The position numbers were made by a program, and so were the translations under genes. Shown in pieces: positions 1-6,454 of a DNA stretch of 6,454 nt (positions are counted from its first letter, which is position 1; every line of letters starts with the position of its first letter). The stretch is taken from the NCBI GenBank assembly GCA_947372405.1, contig CANBTO010000296.1, forward strand, positions 1-6,454, read 5' to 3'. The notes beneath the pieces are model-generated. The model did not search any database and had not been told where the DNA came from. It saw only the letters and a program-made list of their open reading frames with translations. The DNA is from Verrucomicrobiaceae bacterium (GTDB lineage: Bacteria; Verrucomicrobiota; Verrucomicrobiae; Verrucomicrobiales; Akkermansiaceae).

Positions 1-2060
1 TTCTCGATCGCCTTGACGATGGCGGGCAGGAGCACTGCCAGATCGCGGTCGGTGAGCTTCTCATAAACATGCTCGAGGGTTAGACGGGCTGCGCCGTCAT
101 CATTCTCCAATACCGACTGCATGGCGGGATGGAGCAATTGGCGGTCAACTCCCGACAGGGAATCGGCCAGGATGCCCTGCGGTTCGTCGGTACCGGGATA
201 CGGTTCGAACAGCGCGTTGGCGTCGGCACGCTGTGTCATCCCCCGTGGGTCGTCCGGATTCTTGTGCGCCGCTAGTGCCAGCAGATCGTTCACACTCGCC
301 TTGCGGGCCTCCGGGCTGAGATCCGCAATGGCGTTGCAAGCCAGACTTTTCATCCATGAATCCGGATCCTTCAGCAGCGCACGCAATTGCGGCGCGGCCA
401 CGTCGCCCCGGGATCCCAGGCTGCCCAGCGCCTCGCATGCGCCGTAGCGGGCATTGCGGTCGGGACCGCCTAACATTTTCAGGAGCGCCGGCACGAAATC
501 GCCCTCGCGGCGGCCCAGCGCCTGAGCCGATCGATCACGCATCGCCGGCGACCAACTGCATAAACCGGCCAGCAACTCATCGGCAGTGCGCGCATCGTAT
601 CCGTTCTTCCCGTTCACGGGAAAGACATCGCGCCCGGCGGCGATGATATCCTTGACCTCATCCGCATTCAGCATTGGCAGGGACGATGGCTTCCTGCCTG
701 TCAGATACAGGCTCTTGGGCGGCAGTCCGTAGGATAAAAGGTATGCGCCGGTCACATCCCACTTCATATATTCGTCGTCATTTCCTTCCTTTCCAGGCTG
801 TTGCTGGTAAACAAAACCGCCTTTCCAGTTTCTGGCCAAATCGTAGTACCAGCTCTGCTCTTTCAGATACGCGCCCGTGGCCGGTGAACCGCAGCGGGAG
901 GCACCGGGCAGCGCCCACAGCATGCTCCAGACAATGCCGCAGTGTCCGTGTTCCCGATCGTCATAAGCCGCCGTGGCCATCCGGGAGTAGAACGATGCCG
1001 CCTCGCGATCACCCAGCAGGTCAAACAACACCGCCGCGCAGGAAGTTTTACCGTTATCCTCGTGCACGTTCGCGCCAGGTTGATGATCGCCATAGGGAAT
1101 GGCGCCCTTGTTGACGTAGTAACGAAGGAATTTCGCCGACTTCTCGATTGCCCGGTCGAGAGCAGGATCATTCACGCCCGCCTGCCGGGCCAGCACCAGC
1201 GCGATGGTAAGCGGAACCCCCGGTTGATTCATGCAACCGTAGCCACCCAAATTACCATTCGGCATGGCGAAACCGTGGCCCCAAGTCCCAACCGCACTCT
1301 GTCCCAGCGCCACAGTCATCGTGGTGCGCTTGAGTTCCGGCAAAATCGACTGGTCACCGGTGGCAAGGACATACTCAGCCAGAAATAGATTTCCATAACC
1401 ATAAAACCATGTCCACACATCCGGCTGCAGCGCTGCTGCCACCTTCCTGGCATAAGCCGCCAGCATCGGACGATACTCTTCCTTGCCACTGGCCAGCAGC
1501 GCCAGCGCATTGAGATCGTTGGGGATCGTGTTGTCTTCAGTCAGTTCCTCAGCCAACCCCTTCTTTGCGATGAGCTGGCAGCCTTGTTCAAAGATCGCCT
1601 TCGACTTCGGACAATCATATGGCGCGGTGTCGCTGTAGGATCCCAACACCGACAGCTTCACTTCCACGTTCGCGCTCTGTCCCTTCCGCCAGCGAATCAA
1701 CTGCAGCACGCCCGTCTTTTCCTCGGCAGCCGTGATGGCGCGACCAAAGCTTTTGCGGGCATCATCCGTAAACAACTTACCGTTCACCCCTAGAATCACG
1801 TCTTTGGCGCGCAGGATGCCGTCCGCCGGAGATCCCGCGTCAACCGCGGTAATTAAAATCTGCCGGGCCGAGGATGTTAGATCATCATTCCGGGTGAAAA
1901 TCCAGCCGCGGGCTCCCGTCGGCCCAAGCAGCCAGTCGTGGGTATCATCCCGCTTGCCACCGTGCGTCAGATCAGGCGGCGCGGGTACCTGTTCCGCAGC
2001 GGAAAGTCGGCAGTTAATTCCGACAAGTAGACTTAGAATTAAATATAGTTTTATGGCCAT
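1..2060 (-). CDS. Exported PDZ / alpha-alpha toroid / HEAT-repeat protein, DUF6288-like, 3' end outside window
   Basis: Reading the minus strand from the ATG at 2060 gives 686 uninterrupted codons to the window edge, so the C-terminus is missing. Residues 1-22 form a signal peptide (MAIKLYLILSLLVG..., cleavage near LSAA). Residues about 60-140 look like a PDZ domain: DAGSPADGILRAKDVILGVNG is the typical ligand-groove and turn region. Residues about 155-450 are helical with Gly/His/Trp-rich motifs (GTWGHGFAMPNGN, GGYGCMNQPG, IPYGDHQPGANVHEDNGKTS, GHCGIVWSMLWALPGA, WYYDLARNWKGGF), which I recognise as the pattern of DUF6288 proteins; an alpha/alpha-toroid fold is inferred. Residues about 505-582 carry two or three HEAT-type repeats (RYGACEALGSLGSRGDVAAP). 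Members occur in Verrucomicrobia and Planctomycetes and have no established activity known to me. The start overlaps the preceding gene by 10 bases, which suggests translational coupling; no Shine-Dalgarno is visible. Confidence is high for the gene and fairly high for the family, while the function is unknown. Confidence 0.9.
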   Translation of the reverse strand, partial: MAIKLYLILSLLVGINCRLSAAEQVPAPPDLTHGGKRDDTHDWLLGPTGARGWIFTRNDDLTSSARQILITAVDAGSPADGILRAKDVILGVNGKLFTDDARKSFGRAITAAEEKTGVLQLIRWRKGQSANVEVKLSVLGSYSDTAPYDCPKSKAIFEQGCQLIAKKGLAEELTEDNTIPNDLNALALLASGKEEYRPMLAAYARKVAAALQPDVWTWFYGYGNLFLAEYVLATGDQSILPELKRTTMTVALGQSAVGTWGHGFAMPNGNLGGYGCMNQPGVPLTIALVLARQAGVNDPALDRAIEKSAKFLRYYVNKGAIPYGDHQPGANVHEDNGKTSCAAVLFDLLGDREAASFYSRMATAAYDDREHGHCGIVWSMLWALPGASRCGSPATGAYLKEQSWYYDLARNWKGGFVYQQQPGKEGNDDEYMKWDVTGAYLLSYGLPPKSLYLTGRKPSSLPMLNADEVKDIIAAGRDVFPVNGKNGYDARTADELLAGLCSWSPAMRDRSAQALGRREGDFVPALLKMLGGPDRNARYGACEALGSLGSRGDVAAPQLRALLKDPDSWMKSLACNAIADLSPEARKASVNDLLALAAHKNPDDPRGMTQRADANALFEPYPGTDEPQGILADSLSGVDRQLLHPAMQSVLENDDGAARLTLEHVYEKLTDRDLAVLLPAIVKAIE
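2051..2060 (-). other. Stop/start overlap coupling two genes
   Basis: On the minus strand the ATGGCCATAA segment contains both the ATG of the DUF6288-like gene (2060-2058) and the TAA of the discoidin-domain gene (2053-2051), in different frames. With no Shine-Dalgarno upstream of the ATG (the leader reads AAGATCCAACGAA), initiation by ribosomes finishing the upstream gene is a reasonable inference. It also ties the two genes to one transcript. Confidence 0.75.
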
Positions 2061-3484
2061 TTCGTTGGATCTTGTAAGTGATGGACGAGCCAGTATGCAA
2101 CCCCCGTGATCGTCGCTGCGGGGGATCCATCCGCATTTGCTTCAGGAAGCACCGGATACGCTTCAAACTGCCCCGCATAGTATGATACCATATACACCTC
2201 GGGATCCGCGCCATGTGCCTCCAGATAGCGGACATGCGCCTGGCAATCGGCCAGCCAGGCCGCGGCATTCCCCTGGCACGTAAACGGCGCAAGCATGATG
2301 CTTGCGATCTTTCCTTTCGTATGACAGTACGTTATGGCGGATTCTTCCGCACCTTTATAGCCGCCAGCATCCTCCGCCCAAAGTCTAGCCGGCCCATCCG
2401 TGGCATACCCATCTGATGCGTTGATACGATTCAGGGTGTTCATTGCATTCTCCGTGCCGGACTCAAGTTTTCCGCCAAGAGACCATGGCCCCCACATCGA
2501 CAGGACGGGTCGATTCGGATCGCGCCATTTCAGCGCTTGAACATGATCCGAGTAGGTTCCGACCATGGCTGCCGTACTATCGATGTTTAAGGCGGTGTAG
2601 GTCGGACTATCAAAGAACTTCCGCAAAATATCGATATTCGTTTTGTCAGCGTCGATGGTTGATCGCACAGCGTCAGTCTCGTAATAGACGTTCTTGTGGG
2701 TAAACAACCCTGCAAACTGGCGTAGCCTGTAGTTCTGGATTTCATCGCTGGGATTCGGCACAAAACAGAAGTTGTTGATGTAGAACCCATCGACGCTGGC
2801 TCGAGTCCAGGCCCATTTCTCTGGACCAGCAATCATATCATTCCAGCCGAAAGTGTCACCTCCGATATAGACCTTGGGTTGGATGTATCCCGCCTGGCAA
2901 TTGGCCATCTGAAACACGTAGTTTCCACTATCATCCATATTCAACGTATCTGCCACAATCCGAATGGAGTCACACACCACGGTTTTCGGCAATTTGACGA
3001 CCACATCAGCAGACTGGGGTATTGGCCATGCCAAGGTCCCGAAGGGATTCCAATTGGTTCCATCGCCCCAATACACAGTCACGGATGCAGGAAACGCGTG
3101 CGGTAATCCGCCGATCATTCGCGGATTCAGTTTGAGATGGTTGACTCGTTTGAAGCCCCCAAAATCAATATCGTACCATTCGGTATTGTTTGCGGAAGTG
3201 TGGAGACTGCTGCTCCAACAGGTGTCCATGCTGGCGTCCACTCCATTGGAAACAGGCCAACCCGGGTATTCGGAGGAGGCTTTCGACTTGATGGAGGGAT
3301 AGAGGATATCCGCATTCGCAACCGTGCACAAACCTGTCGCCATGCCCATACCCGCCAGAAACAGGCGAAATGCCGTCCCGAACAGCGCGGACAGCATCGC
3401 CTCGGCAGGCAGCGGCATACCATGTGCGGCGGCAATTTCCTGATCGTGGTCGTTAAGCAGGTTCATCTTCTTACAACTGTGCAT
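2051..3484 (-). CDS. Exported F5/8 type C (discoidin) domain protein with unassigned TIM-barrel-like C-terminal domain
   Basis: The protein has 477 residues. A hydrophobic stretch at 31-57 ending in TVANA|DILYPS reads as a signal peptide, preceded by an unusually long, partly acidic N-terminus. Residues about 59-200 match an F5/8 type C domain: VSNGVDASMDTCWSSS, then EWYDIDFGGFKRVNHLKL and VTVYWGDGTNW, the usual jelly-roll layout for binding glycans. Residues about 203-477 match no family I can name. They alternate strand-like and helical segments: DGFYINNFCF, NVYYETDA, YTALNID, PVLSMWGP, GYATDGP, IASIMLAPF, EVYMVSYY, GVAYWLVHHL. Eight such strands fit a (beta/alpha)8 barrel, with acids at strand ends (E269, D271, D302, D363, E371, D372) as possible catalytic residues; this part is inference. 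A TGA two codons upstream makes 3484 the first possible ATG; Met7 (3466), Met23 (3418) or Met30 (3397) could be the true start. A glycosidase or glycan-binding role fits the neighbours. Confidence 0.85.
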   Translation of the reverse strand: MHSCKKMNLLNDHDQEIAAAHGMPLPAEAMLSALFGTAFRLFLAGMGMATGLCTVANADILYPSIKSKASSEYPGWPVSNGVDASMDTCWSSSLHTSANNTEWYDIDFGGFKRVNHLKLNPRMIGGLPHAFPASVTVYWGDGTNWNPFGTLAWPIPQSADVVVKLPKTVVCDSIRIVADTLNMDDSGNYVFQMANCQAGYIQPKVYIGGDTFGWNDMIAGPEKWAWTRASVDGFYINNFCFVPNPSDEIQNYRLRQFAGLFTHKNVYYETDAVRSTIDADKTNIDILRKFFDSPTYTALNIDSTAAMVGTYSDHVQALKWRDPNRPVLSMWGPWSLGGKLESGTENAMNTLNRINASDGYATDGPARLWAEDAGGYKGAEESAITYCHTKGKIASIMLAPFTCQGNAAAWLADCQAHVRYLEAHGADPEVYMVSYYAGQFEAYPVLPEANADGSPAATITGVAYWLVHHLQDPTKWP

Positions 3485-3537
3485 TTTTCAAAAGTGATGT
3501 ATTCATACAAAACCGTGGTCATCCCCTACGCCCATGA

Positions 3538-5271
3538 TCACCATGGAAGGTCCACATGACCAGCAGTAACCGGACGTTTCTCGCCTTTCCAAATCACTTC
3601 GGTAACGCCGTCCGGGACTTTCACTGAAAATGGCACTGTCCGTAGATAGGGGTGCAACCATGGCCGGGTGACCGTGAACGTCAAACCGGTTGCTTCCTTC
3701 ACTCCGTCCGCGATCCGGGTGTTCATTCGAATCCAGCGCCAGACGAACACGTCGCCGCCGGTCGCATACCAGACATCGGGTTTCCCGCCGATCGCTGCGA
3801 GTACGGCTTCGAGAGTCTCCGCACCGTTTCCGGCAAGTTCGACGCTGTGTCCCCACACCTGGAACACCACGCCTTCATTCTTTGTCAGCTCGTCAAACTT
3901 GGCGGAAATCGTGGCGGCACCGGCATTGAAATGGAAATCGGGTGCAAGCGTGAGGGGTTGATTGATCCCGTCGATGGTATTCGGTCCGTTGGCTGTTGTC
4001 CGTGCGAACCAGTAACCGGACGCCTCCACACTGCGGGTGACGTATTCGCCAGACTCGTCGTAGGCAGGTTGATATCCGTATGGGTAGGCGAAGGAAATCA
4101 CCGGGTGCCCGAGTTTGCCTTCGAGGAACTTGCGCATGTTTGCGGACTCCGCATAGCAGCGGTCATACCCGGAAACGTAATACGAGGGATGACTCCACGA
4201 GTGAGAACCGACTTCCATCCCGAGCGCTTCCAACTCCGGAAGGTGTTTGTTTGCGTCCGAGCTCCGGTTCATTAAAAACGTGCCGCGGAATCCGTGTTTC
4301 TTTAGCATTTCGGCGACCGTCAAATCCATGGAGCTGCCGTCGTCCCAAGTGGTGAAAATGGCGTGTTTGCGACCGGACGGAAAGTCCGCAATGGTGGGCG
4401 TTCCGTTTTGGGCACCCACAAGCGTGAGCGTGCGTGTTTCTGGTTTCTCACTGTCAACGACCGGTATCAATTCCTTGTTCGTCACCGGCATGTCGGGGAC
4501 TGGCGTCAGTGGAATCCGTTCCATGAGAATCGCGTCAACTTTTCCTGCCACGGCAAGGCGTTCGACCGGGTTCTTGCAGTAAGCATAGGTTTGTGTGGCC
4601 GAGGGGGTTTCGAACTTTCCGCCCGCAGACGACCATGTGAGCGCAACCGGTGACTGTGCCGTCGTTTTCATACTTCCGGGTGCAATCGGCCAAGGGAGGG
4701 ATATTGCGCCGTCAACAACTTGGCAGTCGAGGCACCATCGGTCCGACGGCAAAGGCGTTTCGATCTTCTCGATGACAATCGACCGGATACCGACGGTGTC
4801 CTGATTGACCTGATAGGTCTTTCGATAGAAAATCCCCTTTGCGGGAGCGGCGCTGAGAAGCACGAATGACTGCGGATCGTCGGTATTGACATTGCAATCG
4901 ATGACCGGTGTGCGGTCGGCAATGAACCCGATATTCTGGCCCTTCGCCCCGCCGACCTTGCCGTTGAAGTCAATGGTGAGCCGCCACGCACCCGGAGCCA
5001 GCGGTTCGGCGAATTCCCTGCGGACTTCCTCTGTGGTTCCCATGGCGGCGGTAAGGTAAACGGAATCGCCTTCCTTGTTTTTCGCCCCACCAATTGCCGC
5101 TGATCCGTCCAGCTTTACCGGCGTGCCTTGCAAACCCGCGATGCCACTGCCAGCGATTTCGGGAGATTCCGGCTTCGCCGCGGCCGCGGCAGGGATGGTT
5201 TGCGCGAAAGCCCCACTTGCCCCGGATGCGGCAATCAGAATTGGACCCATCCATTTGTTATTTGTTAGCAT
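3538..5271 (-). CDS. Exported polysaccharide deacetylase (NodB/CE4 type) with N-terminal beta-rich extension
   Basis: This 577-residue protein probably removes acyl groups from a polysaccharide by metal-dependent hydrolysis outside the cytoplasm. Residues 1-23 are a signal peptide (ILIAASGASGAFA|Q), followed by an Ala/Pro-rich linker. Residues about 45-290 are beta-rich and probably comprise one or two sandwich domains with no clear match. The NodB domain spans about 300-510. Motif 1 is TTWDDG, with D310 as expected base and D311 as metal ligand (Trp replaces the usual Phe). Motif 2 is HSWSH, with metal ligands H357 and H361. Motif 3 is FAYPYG at 394-399, lacking the classical Arg. The motif 5 equivalent is VWGHS, with H475 as expected acid. 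So the metal triad and both acid/base positions look intact. Residues about 528-577 resemble a small C-terminal beta-sandwich. Met8 (5250) is an alternative start that keeps the signal peptide. The substrate cannot be read from the sequence; sugar N- or O-acetyl groups are both possible. Confidence 0.93.
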   Translation of the reverse strand: MLTNNKWMGPILIAASGASGAFAQTIPAAAAAKPESPEIAGSGIAGLQGTPVKLDGSAAIGGAKNKEGDSVYLTAAMGTTEEVRREFAEPLAPGAWRLTIDFNGKVGGAKGQNIGFIADRTPVIDCNVNTDDPQSFVLLSAAPAKGIFYRKTYQVNQDTVGIRSIVIEKIETPLPSDRWCLDCQVVDGAISLPWPIAPGSMKTTAQSPVALTWSSAGGKFETPSATQTYAYCKNPVERLAVAGKVDAILMERIPLTPVPDMPVTNKELIPVVDSEKPETRTLTLVGAQNGTPTIADFPSGRKHAIFTTWDDGSSMDLTVAEMLKKHGFRGTFLMNRSSDANKHLPELEALGMEVGSHSWSHPSYYVSGYDRCYAESANMRKFLEGKLGHPVISFAYPYGYQPAYDESGEYVTRSVEASGYWFARTTANGPNTIDGINQPLTLAPDFHFNAGAATISAKFDELTKNEGVVFQVWGHSVELAGNGAETLEAVLAAIGGKPDVWYATGGDVFVWRWIRMNTRIADGVKEATGLTFTVTRPWLHPYLRTVPFSVKVPDGVTEVIWKGEKRPVTAGHVDLPW

Positions 5272-5309
5272 GCAAATTGTATTTTAATTAGTGTCACCAA
5301 TGGGTTTTA

Positions 5310-6371
5310 TTATTTTGTGACTGGCGGTACGAGCGGAAGTTTCAGCCACGCCAAACCGACGTCACGCTTCATGTGCCACATGTCCTTGGGATCAGATTGA
5401 CCATCGTAACAGATTGCAAGCCGGTCACCGACCTTGATCACTGAAGGCAGGCCGATGAGATTTTTGGACCACTTGCAATTATTCGAGTCGAGCACCACCG
5501 CCTTGTCGTCGGCATTCCAATGGTCCAGATCTTTTGTCCAATACACCCAGATGGCATCGGTGCCACTGTTGATGTGATTGGTGAACAGCCACCACGTCTT
5601 GTCGGACGGCTCGTAATAAATCGTAGTGTTCTCGATCCGGTTTGCGGCTGACAGGATGGCGTCCTTATCCAACTGCCAAACCGCATCCAAGTCATGCGTC
5701 CGGGCAGTGCCGATGTAGCCACATCCGCTGAAGAACATCCGGTATTCATCACCCGTGCGAATAATCTGCCCGGGTGAGGCATTGCCAGTGTGCTCCGGAC
5801 TGGGCGGCAGCACCACGAGATTTTTCTTTATCCACGGGCCGTAAGGTGAAGGCGCCTCGGCCTTCATCGTTAGATATGGCCCCATCGGCACGCGATCAGG
5901 CGCCGGCGAGGCGTTGGTTGAACCCAGATAAAACATATGCCACTTGTGGCCGTCGAAATAGGTGGAGCCATAGGATGCGGTGGCGGAATCAGCAGATCCC
6001 GTCTTCCCCAAGTCCAGCACCGCGCCGTGTTTCTCCCAGTCCACCAGATTCTTACTTGTGGCCAGGCAGACGAGCCAGCCTTTGGGGCCGGCGCCGTCGT
6101 AGTGCATGAAATATGTTCCCTCGTATTGCCAAATCCAAACATCGCGCGCACCGAGTTCGTCGCAATGGTCCGGACCGTTGCCATAATGCATCACTACGCC
6201 GGTATCCTCCGCATCAAGCCGGTATTTCGGCTGGCTCCAACCCGCCGGATAGACCGTGATGTTCGTGGCTTCGATCACCTGGGATCTCGCAGTTGGCGGC
6301 GCGGCATTCACATCCAGCTTTCCTGCAATAAGCGCCACGAGAAGGCTCGGTAGTAGTTTGGTTGCTTTCAT
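5310..6371 (-). CDS. Exported five-bladed beta-propeller glycosidase-like protein (GH43/GH117/GH130-like fold)
   Basis: This 353-residue protein has a clear signal peptide (MKATKLLPSLLVALIAG..., cleavage near VNA|APP). Five repeats of the blade pattern, strand-turn-aromatic strand, can be read: DVWIWQYEGTYFMHYDG (77-93), YGSTYFDGHKWHMFYLG (134-150), GQIIRTGDEYRMFFSG (201-216), TTIYYEPSDKTWWLFTNH (249-266) and GLPSVIKVGDRLAICYDG (307-324). Phrases such as ATSKNLVDWEKHG and WTKDLDHWN are typical inter-blade segments of the GH43/GH32/GH117/GH130 propellers. Five blades are the hallmark of that superfamily; the exact GH family and linkage specificity are not settled by eye. D77 on blade 1 and E248 or E254 on blade 4 are candidate catalytic acids by position only. 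The frame stays open from 6371 to the right edge, but those 27 upstream codons hold no ATG, GTG or TTG, and the signal peptide supports 6371 as start. The deacetylase gene follows after 38 bases. Confidence 0.88.
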   Translation of the reverse strand: MKATKLLPSLLVALIAGKLDVNAAPPTARSQVIEATNITVYPAGWSQPKYRLDAEDTGVVMHYGNGPDHCDELGARDVWIWQYEGTYFMHYDGAGPKGWLVCLATSKNLVDWEKHGAVLDLGKTGSADSATASYGSTYFDGHKWHMFYLGSTNASPAPDRVPMGPYLTMKAEAPSPYGPWIKKNLVVLPPSPEHTGNASPGQIIRTGDEYRMFFSGCGYIGTARTHDLDAVWQLDKDAILSAANRIENTTIYYEPSDKTWWLFTNHINSGTDAIWVYWTKDLDHWNADDKAVVLDSNNCKWSKNLIGLPSVIKVGDRLAICYDGQSDPKDMWHMKRDVGLAWLKLPLVPPVTK

Positions 6372-6454
6372 AAATTCAGATCTATTTCCCGTTTCAATGT
6401 TAGTTCCGTGATAGGCTTCCTGAATCGTTCCTAATTTGACGCCCCGGGATTCAT
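6372..6454 (-). other. Leader upstream of the propeller gene, no convincing promoter
   Basis: These 83 bases contain no recognisable -35/-10 pair at normal spacing, no Shine-Dalgarno before the ATG at 6371 and no strong hairpin. In one minus-strand frame a TAG at 6433-6431 could be the stop of a preceding gene (it would end MNPGASN), leaving a spacer of 59 bases like the other gaps in this cluster. That would place the window inside a longer operon, but too little sequence is visible to decide. Confidence 0.3.

Noticed and set aside
121..1171. Several overlapping short frames on both strands in the left part of the window
   Set aside because: All are out of frame with the uninterrupted 686-codon minus-strand reading frame that carries PDZ, toroid and HEAT signatures; that frame simply has no stop in the window.
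942..1388. Plus-strand open frame of 148 codons inside the DUF6288-like gene
   Set aside because: It is antisense to conserved motifs of the minus-strand protein, and its translation is basic and low in recognisable structure.
3328..3342. Cysteine in the hydrophobic segment of the discoidin protein as a lipoprotein site
   Set aside because: The residues before C53 are ATGL, which does not fit a lipobox; cleavage after VANA fits better.
3515..3541. Inverted repeat GTGGTCAT / ATGATCAC near the end of the deacetylase gene, considered as a terminator
   Set aside because: The stem is only 8 pairs with one mismatch, the loop is 11 bases, it includes the stop codon, and no U-rich tract follows on the minus strand.
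3652..4275. Plus-strand open frame of 207 codons inside the deacetylase gene
   Set aside because: It lies antisense to the NodB domain with intact catalytic motifs, its translation shows no recognisable domain, and it is best explained as a shadow of the coding strand.
6372..6400. TTGAAA on the minus strand as a -35 box for the operon
   Set aside because: A -10 box at normal spacing would fall on the start codon itself, and no TATAAT-like element is present there.

Overview
The window is the interior of a carbohydrate-active gene cluster. Four protein genes lie head to tail on the minus strand and fill almost all of it; I found no credible gene on the plus strand and no RNA genes, mobile elements, CRISPR arrays or long repeats. 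The protein families, the exported nature of nearly everything and the lack of Shine-Dalgarno sequences before the starts suggest a polysaccharide-degrading bacterium of the Planctomycetes-Verrucomicrobia-Lentisphaerae group. This placement is an inference from gene content, not from a marker gene.

In transcription order (right to left): (1) 6371-5310, an exported five-bladed beta-propeller protein like the GH43/GH117/GH130-type glycosidases; (2) 5271-3538, an exported polysaccharide deacetylase of the NodB/CE4 type, with a large N-terminal beta-rich extension and a C-terminal beta-sandwich; (3) 3484-2051, an exported protein with an F5/8 type C (discoidin) carbohydrate-binding domain followed by an unassigned domain of about 270 residues whose strand pattern suggests a TIM barrel; (4) 2060 to the left edge, an exported PDZ + alpha/alpha-toroid + HEAT-repeat protein of the DUF6288 type. 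Gene 4 has no stop codon within the window, so it is partial: 686 codons are visible.

Gaps between genes are 38 and 53 bases, and genes 3 and 4 overlap by 10 bases, so the four are very probably one transcript. No promoter or terminator is convincing inside the window, so transcription probably starts upstream of the right edge and ends beyond the left edge.

The likely joint job is attack on a decorated, probably acetylated, polysaccharide: the deacetylase would remove acyl groups, the propeller enzyme would cleave side-chain or terminal sugars, and the discoidin protein would bind the glycan and possibly cleave it. The role of the DUF6288-like protein is unknown. The most interesting unknowns are the C-terminal domain of gene 3 and the DUF6288-like gene 4.
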